Shown one piece after another: positions 14,097 through 20,621 of a stretch of DNA of 64,000 nucleotides. Source of the stretch: a virus; the IMG/VR virus record IMGVR_UViG_3300030117_007501, positions 62,001-126,000 of that record; one strand, written 5' to 3'. Numbering within the stretch: position 1 is the first letter of the stretch; every line of letters starts with the position of its first letter. A program made the position numbers and the translations under genes. Below the pieces are notes generated by a model that was not told the origin of the DNA, searched no databases, and saw only the letters and a list, made by a program, of their open reading frames with translations.

Positions 14097-14394
14097 ATTT
14101 GCAGCGAATAAGATTAAAACACTTCTTGCCGAAAAGCAAGAAACCGGCATTCGTGCCGGCATCAGGGGCGGGGGATGTTCTGGTTTTACTTATAAATTGG
14201 AATTTGATAATCAAGCCGAAAATGACAGAGTAATAGAAAGCCATGGGGTTAGTCTCTATGTGGATGCAAAGAGTTACTTGTATTTAATGGGAACTGAGAT
14301 AGATTTTGTAGATGAGCTGAACCAGTCTGGATTTCGGTTTGTGAACCCAAACGCGAAAAGAACGTGCGGCTGCGGTGAGTCTTTCTCTGTTTAG
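14080..14394 (+). CDS. iscA: IscA-type (HesB/A-type carrier) Fe-S protein
   Basis: 104 residues from the ATG at 14080, which has CAGGAGC 4-10 bases upstream inside iscU. A-type carriers bind iron or Fe-S clusters and pass them to target proteins. The three family Cys are present: Cys33 in RGGGCSGFTY, and Cys96 and Cys98 in TCGCGESFSV at the C-terminus. Length and layout match IscA; ErpA or SufA are close relatives and cannot be excluded. The gene is translationally coupled to iscU. The pair forms a small operon, after which a TAATTAATA box begins the next run of tagged proteins. Confidence 0.92.
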   Translation: MITLTEFAANKIKTLLAEKQETGIRAGIRGGGCSGFTYKLEFDNQAENDRVIESHGVSLYVDAKSYLYLMGTEIDFVDELNQSGFRFVNPNAKRTCGCGESFSV

Positions 14395-14398
14395 GTAC

Positions 14399-14407
14399 TA
14401 ATTAATA
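14399..14407 (+). promoter_or_regulatory. TAATTAATA box two bases before an ATG
   Basis: The box is followed by AT and the ATG at 14410, with no good Shine-Dalgarno. The same nine bases recur at 53127 ahead of the gp25-like gene. It belongs to the set of AUG-proximal boxes. Confidence 0.4.
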
Positions 14408-14409
14408 AT

Positions 14410-14847
14410 ATGAAGCTTATAATGGAAAATTGGCGAAAGTTTGTTAACGAGGCTGAAAAAGATAATCCCTGCTGGGATGGGTATGAAATGATTGGCACTA
14501 AGATGAAGGATGGAAAAGAAGTTCCAAATTGTGTGCCAAAAGAGGATTCCTTAACTGAAGAAGATGAGCCCATTGAAGAAAAAGTCGACAAAGACTCCAT
14601 GCCATGTAACGAGCCTCGCACAACAAAGAGTCACAAAGGAAAATCACACGTCGTAAAAGCTTGTGAGGATGGTGTAGAGAAAATAATACCCTTCGGAGAG
14701 AAAGGCGCTAAAACAGCGGGCAAGCCAAAAAAGGGTGAAAGCGAAAAAATGAAAAAAAAGAGAAAGAGTTTTAAGTCCCGTCACGCCAAGAATATCAAAA
14801 AAGGTAAAATGTCCGCTGCATATTGGGCTGACAAGGTGAAGTGGTAA
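14410..14847 (+). CDS. Tagged basic protein, probable internal head protein
   Basis: 145 residues. The tag MKLIMENWRKFVNEAEKD gives the clearest copy of the shared N-terminus and ends in V-N-E. Then comes PCWDGYEMIGTKMKDGKEVP followed by NCVPKE, a segment I recall from structural proteins of large marine phages. After an acidic stretch, the C-terminal 60 residues are very basic (KMKKKRKSFKSRHAKNIKKG, then AAYWADKVKW) and should bind DNA. A basic DNA-binding body behind a capsid-targeting-like tag fits a protein packed with the genome. Cys34, Cys50 and others could form a small metal or disulphide site. Confidence 0.75.
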   Translation: MKLIMENWRKFVNEAEKDNPCWDGYEMIGTKMKDGKEVPNCVPKEDSLTEEDEPIEEKVDKDSMPCNEPRTTKSHKGKSHVVKACEDGVEKIIPFGEKGAKTAGKPKKGESEKMKKKRKSFKSRHAKNIKKGKMSAAYWADKVKW

Positions 14848-14851
14848 ATAC

Positions 14852-15472
14852 ATGAAACGTATAATGGAAAATTTTCGAAAATTCATCGATGCCGGTGGAG
14901 AAGCAGCTGCCAACCCAGAAGCGAATTTACCAGAAGAGGCTAAGCAAGCGGTTGCAACTATCTCATATTTTCTTGGTTATATAGAAAAATTACAAAAAGA
15001 AATAGAATTGTATGGGCGCGATAGCGCTTCAGAAAGGCCTGTGGCATTTCCTAGAGGCATGCATGAATTGTATAAGGTTCTTAAGTCTGTAGCCTACAAT
15101 GTGAGAACGTTTCATTATGATTTGTTTAGTGGAGAATATCCCCTTATTGAAGATATTTCGTTTGAATTTAAAGAACTCGGCTACCTCGACGCCGAGGATA
15201 AAGTAAGGAATGATGTCTTTGTCTCGCTTTTAGACTTGGAGAGTATGTTCTTTCAAGAGGTTGTTGAAACTGGTATGAGTTTTGATAGTGCCGTAGGCAT
15301 AATGAACGATGAACTCTCTAGTGAAAGATTTCAAAGATACGAGGCGGGATCCCACGAGAACACTAAAGGAAAAGTAAGAGAAATTTCAAATATTGTCAAA
15401 AATGACAATGAAGCACAGCTGGCTTTAGATGATTTTATGCATGATAGCCAGAGGAGACATCGAAGGAACTAG
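14852..15472 (+). CDS. Tagged protein, MKRIMENFRKFIDAG type
   Basis: 206 residues. The tag MKRIMENFRKFIDAG is clear, but the [LIV]-x-E end is I-D-A here. The body is helical and acidic with Tyr- and Phe-rich helices (ATISYFLGYIEKLQKEIELY), and ends in RRHRRN. No known domain. It starts 4 bases after the previous tagged gene. Confidence 0.72.
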   Translation: MKRIMENFRKFIDAGGEAAANPEANLPEEAKQAVATISYFLGYIEKLQKEIELYGRDSASERPVAFPRGMHELYKVLKSVAYNVRTFHYDLFSGEYPLIEDISFEFKELGYLDAEDKVRNDVFVSLLDLESMFFQEVVETGMSFDSAVGIMNDELSSERFQRYEAGSHENTKGKVREISNIVKNDNEAQLALDDFMHDSQRRHRRN

Positions 15473-15505
15473 GGGTTCGACTTTTAATGTTTCCGTTAGC
15501 GAGGT

Positions 15506-15514
15506 TATTTAATA
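15506..15514 (+). promoter_or_regulatory. TATTTAATA box one base before an ATG
   Basis: The box is followed by T and the ATG at 15516; the spacing equals that at 5246, 13697, 16227, 16545 and 38315. A weak GAGG lies 11 bases before the ATG. Confidence 0.4.
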
Positions 15515-15515
15515 T

Positions 15516-16079
15516 ATGAAGATTATAATGGAAGGTTGGAGAAGCTACTTGAATGAATCTAGATTCAAGGGGTTCGAGAGAGAGCTTAAGAACAAGGTGT
15601 TTCCTCATTTACCGGATTTTGTGTTTAACGACATGTACGGACACGAAGGCGTAAAAGATTATGCTGTTGAAAGGACTGAAGACATAAACAAGATAGGGTT
15701 AGAAAAGTTCTTCAAGACAGATGAGTTTGCAAAAAGTGTTTACGATAGATACAACCTGCAGTGGACTAAGAAGCCTGTTGTTTTGGAGTTGGAATGGGAA
15801 GATATAAACTCAGAAGAGAGAAACTTTTTGATGAACAAACACTTGGGTAAAAATCCAAACTTTCCTATGGATAAATACAGAGAGAAAATTAACCGCATTC
15901 AGACAACCACCCCAGGTTTGGGAGCCGGCGATCATGAGCCTGTTATATTCAAGATGGAGGGAGATAGTGTCGTTGATATTTTAGGCGGCCGCCATAGAAC
16001 TTTTGCTTCTTTTCTTGATGAAGAAGGAGAAATTAAACCGGGCCCAATTAAAATAAAGGCTTATATCGGAAGAGTGTAG
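15516..16079 (+). CDS. Tagged protein with ParB/Srx-like GGRHR motif
   Basis: 187 residues. The tag MKIIMEGWRSYLNE ends in L-N-E. The C-terminal third has a hydrophobic strand, then VVDILGGRHRTFASFLDEEG, the G-G-R-H-R loop of the ParB N-terminal/sulfiredoxin-like fold. That fold includes nucleotide-hydrolysing partition proteins, DNA nicking enzymes and phage modification proteins. The family's preceding Glu-Pro-type loop may be HEPVIF. The activity is unknown, but a nucleic-acid enzyme behind a capsid-targeting-like tag would be an ejected effector candidate. Confidence 0.68.
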   Translation: MKIIMEGWRSYLNESRFKGFERELKNKVFPHLPDFVFNDMYGHEGVKDYAVERTEDINKIGLEKFFKTDEFAKSVYDRYNLQWTKKPVVLELEWEDINSEERNFLMNKHLGKNPNFPMDKYREKINRIQTTTPGLGAGDHEPVIFKMEGDSVVDILGGRHRTFASFLDEEGEIKPGPIKIKAYIGRV

Positions 16080-16086
16080 CTGTATC

Positions 16087-16170
16087 ATGTTTGAGTTGAA
16101 TGAAATTATCTTTTGGACAATAATCTTTGTTACCCTTTACGTTACGAGGGACAGTTGCAAACATAGGTAG
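16087..16170 (+). CDS. Possible 27-residue membrane peptide
   Basis: ATG at 16087, stop at 16168-16170, in an otherwise empty gap of 157 bases. The peptide (MFELNEIIFWTIIFVTLYVT then RDSCKHR) has one hydrophobic segment and a basic end. No convincing ribosome site, so it may be chance. Confidence 0.3.
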   Translation: MFELNEIIFWTIIFVTLYVTRDSCKHR

Positions 16171-16226
16171 CTGAAAATATTGCCTATAAGTCACCTACAC
16201 GTAACACCATCTCTCTTTCTATTACA

Positions 16227-16235
16227 TACTTAAAG
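16227..16235 (+). promoter_or_regulatory. TACTTAAAG box one base before an ATG
   Basis: CATACTTAAAGT is followed directly by the ATG at 16237. CATACT can serve as a -10, with a weak GTAACA 18 bases upstream as -35. No Shine-Dalgarno is present. TTAAAGTATG is identical at 13707 and 16555. Confidence 0.45.
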
Positions 16236-16236
16236 T

Positions 16237-16527
16237 ATGAAGCTTATTTTATACATAATATTGTTAATCTTGCCTTGTTCCGTTGGCGCTGAGCCAAAAC
16301 TTTGGTTTTCTAATAAATTTGAGGTTGGCTATGATAAGGTATTTGTGGGTGAAAAGGTAACAATCGATAATGGCGTGTTCGTAAAGAATTCCTTATGTGC
16401 AGGTTTAAAATTCAAACTATCAGATGCCGTGCAGTACAAAACGTTCTACCTACTGCAAAATTCAAAAAAACAAAAATGGGCAAACGAACACTTTCTTGGT
16501 GCTGAAATATCTTTTAAGATGAAGTAG
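16237..16527 (+). CDS. Exported beta-rich small protein
   Basis: 96 residues. A typical Sec signal peptide (MKLILYIILLILPCSVGA) ends in V-G-A, a signal peptidase I site. The mature part of about 78 residues alternates hydrophobic and polar residues (LWFSNKFEVGYDKVFVGEKV) and ends in EISFKMK, as in outer-membrane or periplasmic beta proteins. Function unknown. The start codon directly follows a TACTTAAAG box, so the mRNA may be leaderless. Confidence 0.68.
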   Translation: MKLILYIILLILPCSVGAEPKLWFSNKFEVGYDKVFVGEKVTIDNGVFVKNSLCAGLKFKLSDAVQYKTFYLLQNSKKQKWANEHFLGAEISFKMK

Positions 16528-16544
16528 AATTTTGCGCTTAGCCA

Positions 16545-16553
16545 TAATTAAAG
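16545..16553 (+). promoter_or_regulatory. TAATTAAAG box one base before an ATG
   Basis: CATAATTAAAGT is followed by the ATG at 16555; 11 of these 12 bases equal those at iscU. CATAAT can serve as a -10, but no good -35 is seen. No Shine-Dalgarno. Confidence 0.45.
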
Positions 16554-16554
16554 T

Positions 16555-16947
16555 ATGCAATTAACAAAAAACTTTCATATTGACGAATTTAAGTGCAGAG
16601 ACGGCTCGCCAGTGCCCGATGAATATTTGGAAAACGTAAAGCTGTTGGCAGAAAATTTACAGGCACTAAGAGATAAAATAGGAATACCTATAAAAATAAC
16701 ATCAGGTTATCGATCACTGGAATACAACACAAAGATAGACGGCGCAAAAAGAAGTCAGCACTTGCTGGCTAAAGCTGGAGATTTAATAGTAAGAGGAATA
16801 ACAACAACAGAGCTAAGAGATGTTATTTTAGAACTAATAGAAGATGGGCAGATGTTGGAGGGTGGAGTTGGACTTTACAGACATTTTGTACATTATGATG
16901 TTAGAGGGTATAAGCGCCGCTGGTACGGCAAGGGAATGAGACCCTAG
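16555..16947 (+). CDS. M15-family peptidase (D,D-carboxypeptidase/endopeptidase), probable lysin
   Basis: 130 residues, the length of a single M15A domain. It should cut peptide cross-bridges of peptidoglycan. The zinc ligands by pattern are His69 and Asp76 in SQHLLAKAGD and His113 in FVHYD; ITSGYRSLEYN carries the substrate-side Arg. There is no signal peptide, so as an endolysin it would need a holin or be virion-borne. A second copy of the same domain is fused into the tail protein at 38627 (residues 231-365), with the shared KCRDGSPVPDEY/RCKDGTPVPDKY start. The standalone copy may therefore be the lysis enzyme and the fused one the entry enzyme. Confidence 0.88.
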   Translation: MQLTKNFHIDEFKCRDGSPVPDEYLENVKLLAENLQALRDKIGIPIKITSGYRSLEYNTKIDGAKRSQHLLAKAGDLIVRGITTTELRDVILELIEDGQMLEGGVGLYRHFVHYDVRGYKRRWYGKGMRP

Positions 16948-16958
16948 AGGCTTAAGGG

Positions 16959-17621
16959 ATGGCAAAAACAAAAATCAATCCAAAAACTTTAGACTGGGAC
17001 GAGGTGCCAGACGGAACTATCGCATCTGGTGCAAATCTAGGGCTAGATTCGAACGACAACTTAGTTAAAGCCTCCGTCAGCGGCGGTGGCGGTGGCGGAA
17101 CAGATACTCAAAACATTACACTTGTCGGCTCTGCATATGGGTATAATAATTATACACACAGATACACCGTGCATGAAAACGGCTCTTCAACATCGACATT
17201 GGGGACTAAGTGGACGGAGTACAAGGCTGGTTGGGGCGGCCCAACCAGTACGAGCGTTTCTACTACGGGTGTGGAGGCATTAGCAAACTGGGCATGCTGG
17301 ATAGCGCCAGAGGATTGCACTCTTAAGGATTTTTATGGGGCGTATACATCAGATAACGGAAGTATTGACGTTTACCTGTCTTTGTGGCAGGCATCTCCCT
17401 CGAATCAGGACACCAGCGTTACTTGGACTAGAAGAGCTTTTGTCACTAGATCTGGCGGCTCAATAACTTCTGGCGGCTTAACGCCCGTATCTAGTACTGG
17501 TATGAGCGTGAGTGTCACGGCAGGAGACTTGTTCGCTGTGGCATTATCGGGTGAAACAGGTTCAGATTCTGGAGCTTTAGGGAATGTATTTTTTACTGCT
17601 GCCATTAAGGTAGAGGTGTAA
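16959..17621 (+). CDS. Probable fibre or decoration protein
   Basis: 220 residues, start set by TTAAGGG. The N-terminal segment (KINPKTLDWDEVPDGTI) and the glycine run SGGGGGGT act as a linker to a Ser/Thr/Gly-rich, beta-rich C-terminal domain with WACWIAPEDCTLKDFYGAY. Such layouts are common in phage fibre tips and capsid decorations. No enzyme motif seen. It follows the M15 peptidase by 11 bases and may be co-transcribed with it. Confidence 0.65.
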   Translation: MAKTKINPKTLDWDEVPDGTIASGANLGLDSNDNLVKASVSGGGGGGTDTQNITLVGSAYGYNNYTHRYTVHENGSSTSTLGTKWTEYKAGWGGPTSTSVSTTGVEALANWACWIAPEDCTLKDFYGAYTSDNGSIDVYLSLWQASPSNQDTSVTWTRRAFVTRSGGSITSGGLTPVSSTGMSVSVTAGDLFAVALSGETGSDSGALGNVFFTAAIKVEV

Positions 17622-17627
17622 AAGTAT

Positions 17628-17656
17628 TTGACATTTTATTATACATGAAGTATAAT
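17628..17656 (+). promoter_or_regulatory. Perfect sigma70 promoter
   Basis: TTGACA at 17628-17633, a 17-base spacer and TATAAT at 17651-17656. The start point should be near 17663, giving a short leader with AAAAGG before the ATG at 17680. It would drive the small gene, tilS, the tRNA and clpP with host RNA polymerase. Confidence 0.85.
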
Positions 17657-17679
17657 ATATTACATTGAAAAGGTACGCT

Positions 17680-17856
17680 ATGAAAACAAGAAAATACATT
17701 GCAACATTTTACAACAAGTCTAGCGAAGAGCGTAGAGACATCGATTACGAAAGACTAACTTTCCCTGAAGCCTTTACTGCCGCAAACCACCAAAGGCTGG
17801 TTTGGGGTTACGGGTGGGAAATAGAGAAAATCTCGAAGGAACTATTAAGCAACTAA
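17680..17856 (+). CDS. Small protein of unknown function
   Basis: 58 residues from the ATG at 17680, which has AAAAGG 6 bases upstream; a TTG five codons earlier is less likely. The protein (MKTRKYIATFYNKSSEERRD) is mixed and charged with two Trp (VWGYGWEIEKI). No family recognised. First gene after a perfect sigma70 promoter, so expected to be expressed early. Confidence 0.65.
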   Translation: MKTRKYIATFYNKSSEERRDIDYERLTFPEAFTAANHQRLVWGYGWEIEKISKELLSN

Positions 17857-17874
17857 TGGACGAAGACTTTAGAT

Positions 17875-18492
17875 ATGATTCGAATTATAGGAAAAATACC
17901 ACGAAGAGTGACTGTTGCTTGCTCTGGTGGAATCGATTCAATGTCGATAGTCAACTTTCTACTGGAAGGTAGGAGAAAGGTGCATTTAGCCTATTTTAAT
18001 CACGACACTCCCCACTCTCGAGAAGCTGAACAATTTGTAAAAAGATATGCCGCAAAAAATAAATTAACATTAACTGTTGGAAGAGTTAAGGGTTCTCGCG
18101 GCAAGCAGTCCCTTGAAGAGTTTTGGAGAAATGAAAGATATAATTTTCTTACAAGCTTGGGAGATAATTTTGTTATAACATGTCACCATCTGGATGATGT
18201 TGTGGAAACATGGTTGTTTAAGTGCCTGCATGGAAATCCAGGCTTAATTCCTTACAGGAGGGAACCGAACATATATCGCCCATTCCTGATGACGGATAAA
18301 AATTCAATAATCTCATACGCAGAGAGAAAATCAGTTGAATGGATTGACGATCCTTCCAACAGGATGACAAAAAACATAATGAGAAATCACATTAGGCACA
18401 ATGTTATGCCTCAAATTTTAAAGGTTAACCCTGGAATAAGAACAACTATTCGTAAAAAATTAATTGAAAGTCACACTAAAGATAGTGTATAA
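17875..18492 (+). CDS. tilS: TilS-like tRNA-Ile lysidine synthetase, catalytic domain only
   Basis: 205 residues, roughly the N-terminal catalytic half of bacterial TilS (E. coli about 430). TilS uses ATP to join lysine to C34 of tRNA-Ile2, changing both its codon (AUG to AUA) and its amino-acid identity. Seen: PP-loop SGGIDS at 17-22, YFNHDTPHSREAEQF, SLEEFWRNERYNF, CHHLDDVVETWLFK at 103-116 and the family block IDDPSNRMTKNIMRNHIRH near the C-terminus. The C-terminal tRNA-binding domains of larger TilS are missing. The gene lies 9 bases before a CAU tRNA carrying Ile2-type identity pairs, so enzyme and substrate are encoded together. The start has only a weak ribosome site. Confidence 0.88.
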   Translation: MIRIIGKIPRRVTVACSGGIDSMSIVNFLLEGRRKVHLAYFNHDTPHSREAEQFVKRYAAKNKLTLTVGRVKGSRGKQSLEEFWRNERYNFLTSLGDNFVITCHHLDDVVETWLFKCLHGNPGLIPYRREPNIYRPFLMTDKNSIISYAERKSVEWIDDPSNRMTKNIMRNHIRHNVMPQILKVNPGIRTTIRKKLIESHTKDSV

Positions 18493-18501
18493 TAAAACAA
18501 T

Positions 18502-18578
18502 GGACCTCTAGCTCAATTGGTTAGAGCATCCGGCTCATAACCGGCAGGTTCACGGTTCAAGTCCGTGGGGGTCCACCA
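18502..18578 (+). tRNA. tRNA with CAU anticodon, probably tRNA-Ile2 (lysidine-modified)
   Basis: 77 bases with encoded CCA. Acceptor stem GGACCTC/GGGGTCC, D-loop AGCTCAATTGGTTAGAGC, anticodon loop CTCATAA (CAT at 18536-18538), T-arm CACGGTTCAAGTCCGTG. The pairs C4-G69 and C5-G68 are, as I recall, the acceptor-stem features by which E. coli TilS picks tRNA-Ile2 over elongator tRNA-Met. With tilS next to it, Ile2 (reading AUA) is favoured over Met. AUA is common in the phage genes, for example 4 of the first 5 Ile codons of the PhoH gene. Confidence 0.85.
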
Positions 18579-18606
18579 AATATTATGTAGGAGAAGAAAA
18601 AAAGCA

Positions 18607-19245
18607 ATGGAAGACTTATATTGGACATCTGGTGGTCGCAAGAGAGACAAAGAGTTTCGAGACTCTGATGGAGGCTACGGTTCCGGCGGCGCGAATGGAG
18701 GAAACAGCAATAACATTGTAGATGTTTCAAATAATAGAATATTCTTCTATTCAACAGTCGATAGGGGGAAAGTGCTAAAGTTGAATAAAGCACTGCTTAG
18801 CTTGGGAATTAGCATGTCACATAGGGCACTTCACTTGGAGACAGACGTCGTACCGATTAGGCTCCACATTAATAGCTATGGAGGTTCCGTCTTTTCGGGA
18901 TTTGCAGCAATTGATTATATCCTACAATCAAAGGTGCCGGTACATACTGTCATTGATGGTTGTGCTGCCTCCGCAGCCACACTGATGAGTGTAGTGGGAG
19001 CAAAAAGATATATGCACAGGAATTCGTTTATGCTTATTCACCAATTGTCCAGTGGGATGTGGGGAACTTATCGACAACTTCAGGATGATATGGAAAATTG
19101 TGACGTTTTGATGGATAGGATTCGTGAAATATATAAGAGACACACTAAGATTCCTAAAACAAAGCTAAATGAACTACTTAAACATGACTTGTGGTGGGAT
19201 GCCGAGACTTGCCTCAAGTATGGAATGATAGATGAGATTATCTAA
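18607..19245 (+). CDS. clpP: ClpP-family serine protease
   Basis: 212 residues from the ATG at 18607 (AGGAGA about 12 bases upstream); the longer reading would start inside the tRNA. The catalytic triad by pattern is Ser122 in DGCAASAATLM, His145 in FMLIHQ and Asp194 in HDLWWDAE. INSYGGSVFSG at 88-98 is the oxyanion/substrate loop. Residues 1-36 are a Gly/Ser/Asp-rich extension (DSDGGYGSGGANGG) with no counterpart in the bacterial enzyme. In phages ClpP-like enzymes often act as head-maturation proteases, but this one lies with tilS and the tRNA, away from head genes. It could join host ClpX/ClpA to degrade proteins, including tmRNA-tagged ones. Confidence 0.88.
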   Translation: MEDLYWTSGGRKRDKEFRDSDGGYGSGGANGGNSNNIVDVSNNRIFFYSTVDRGKVLKLNKALLSLGISMSHRALHLETDVVPIRLHINSYGGSVFSGFAAIDYILQSKVPVHTVIDGCAASAATLMSVVGAKRYMHRNSFMLIHQLSSGMWGTYRQLQDDMENCDVLMDRIREIYKRHTKIPKTKLNELLKHDLWWDAETCLKYGMIDEII

Positions 19246-19262
19246 GAAGAGGTAAAAAGCAA

Positions 19263-19559
19263 ATGTCTAGATCAATAACAGAAGAAGAATCAAAGAATCT
19301 CCTAAAAGATATCATGGGTGATTACTTAAATGAGCTGGGGATTAATTGGGATAATCATAAGAGAGTGCCAAAAAAGGATGATACCTTCCGCATAACTGCC
19401 GAAGCGCTGTCTTTGCCCGCGCTCATCCACCTTTCGGAACACAAGAACGTAAGAAATGTTTATTTCCATCCATCAGTTTCTCCACCCGGCAAGGGCGACG
19501 TGATATCAATGCGATATCGAGTTTATATTGAATATAAGAAGATAGAAGATGAAAAATAG
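19263..19559 (+). CDS. Small protein of unknown function
   Basis: 98 residues, with AAGAGGTAAAAAGC upstream. An N-terminal helix (EEESKNLLKDIMGDYLNELG) is followed by a beta-rich part (LPALIHLSEHKNVRNVYF, VISMRYRVYIEYKK). No motif recognised. It overlaps the next small gene by 11 bases. Confidence 0.65.
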   Translation: MSRSITEEESKNLLKDIMGDYLNELGINWDNHKRVPKKDDTFRITAEALSLPALIHLSEHKNVRNVYFHPSVSPPGKGDVISMRYRVYIEYKKIEDEK

Positions 19560-19716
19560 AGACAAGAGCATCGAAAAGCTCAAGATGGAGATTGAGGAAT
19601 TGATACGAGAGATAGACAGTGCAAAAAAGAAAAATTCACCTGCACACGCAAAGCGACTTAACTTAATTAAAGAAATGAAAGAGCGCAAGTTGCAAAATTG
19701 GATTAACGCCAGCTAG
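19549..19716 (+). CDS. 55-residue coiled-coil protein
   Basis: ATG at 19549 inside the end of the previous gene, with a weak AAGATAGAAG upstream; stop at 19714-19716. The protein is almost all charged helix (SIEKLKMEIEELIREIDSAK), a heptad-like coiled coil, ending KLQNWINAS. Its last 14 bases overlap the 3' end of the convergent protease gene on the other strand. Function unknown. Confidence 0.6.
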   Translation: MKNRDKSIEKLKMEIEELIREIDSAKKKNSPAHAKRLNLIKEMKERKLQNWINAS

Positions 19717-20584
19717 AAGTTTCTTTTGTTTTCCCGATATGTTCTCTTTTTCCTTTTGAATAAGCCTCAAGCGCCTCCCGGAGAAACAAGATAATATTAT
19801 CATATGTTGTGGATATCGTCATGTGTGTATATATCGTAGAAGCCGCAAAAACATTTCCAACCAACTCGAATCTAGAATTTAAAATAGGGCTCCCGGAACT
19901 ACCCCCGATGGCGGGGATAGTATACATCGATGCACCTATATCAGCCATGTAGCCGCTGTAATGTCCGGATAATATCGGAACTGCCGGTGGATGAAATATT
20001 CCACCCGGCGCCGCTATATTGTAGTACACATCTCCAAGCTCTGGGCCCTTGTTGGCAATTTTAAGAGCTTTTGATTCAGTCATCGATGGCGAGTGAATTA
20101 AGCACAAGTCAACACCTTCATCGAGCTTCATGAAGACTACGTAGGCGTCGTATACTTCGTTGTGGATAGACTTGAGCTTTATAGAGAAATTTAATTCTTG
20201 TATTGCCATTCCTGTTCTGTCAATCCCCTCACTAACATCGCATACATGAGCAGCAGTCAATATGAGGCTTCCTTTCTTCTTGTCGTTTAGAATAACGCTT
20301 CCGGAAGCACTAGATTTAAACGTTGCTCCCTTGATACAAGTGGTTCCGGAAACGGGAGTGCACTTCGAAACAGTGGCGTATTTGATTATTTGAACGAAAG
20401 ACTCAGTAGGGACTCTTTTCTTTTTTGGTAGTATATCCGCAAAGACATCGACTGAAGAATGGCATCCCGTGCAACTACCTGCAAAAATAAGACAAATCAA
20501 AGATGATAGTGTAATGTATTTGATTATTTTTTCAAATTTATTGGTAGTTTTTCCTTCCACAATATAACTATAGGTTATAATCAT
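19703..20584 (-). CDS. Trypsin-like serine protease, membrane or lipoprotein anchored
   Basis: 293 residues from the Met at 20584; the frame extends 32 codons further up without a convincing start. A basic start and hydrophobic core (KYITLSSLICLIFAGSC) with a lipobox-like A-G-S-C suggest a lipoprotein or signal peptide. The chymotrypsin-fold triad is His113 in LTAAHVCD, Asp159 in GVDLCLI and Ser230 in GGSSGSPILN. Several Cys outside the core (SKCTPVSGTTC, AHVCD) suit an oxidising compartment. It should cleave envelope or external proteins. This is the only minus-strand gene in the window and is probably a moron with its own promoter; it is convergent with one neighbour and divergent from the next. 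Confidence 0.85.
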   Translation of the reverse strand: MIITYSYIVEGKTTNKFEKIIKYITLSSLICLIFAGSCTGCHSSVDVFADILPKKKRVPTESFVQIIKYATVSKCTPVSGTTCIKGATFKSSASGSVILNDKKKGSLILTAAHVCDVSEGIDRTGMAIQELNFSIKLKSIHNEVYDAYVVFMKLDEGVDLCLIHSPSMTESKALKIANKGPELGDVYYNIAAPGGIFHPPAVPILSGHYSGYMADIGASMYTIPAIGGSSGSPILNSRFELVGNVFAASTIYTHMTISTTYDNIILFLREALEAYSKGKREHIGKTKETSSWR

Positions 20585-20621
20585 TAAAATATTAATGTTT
20601 TTCTTGACGGAGAGATTAAAA

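Noticed and set aside
18502-18578. Reading the CAU tRNA as elongator tRNA-Met
   Set aside because: The anticodon alone allows it, but C4-G69 and C5-G68 and the adjacent TilS gene favour tRNA-Ile2. Kept as an alternative.
18565-18606. Extended N-terminus of ClpP starting inside the tRNA
   Set aside because: The GTG at 18565 lies in the T-arm of the tRNA; the ATG at 18607 has its own AGGAGA.
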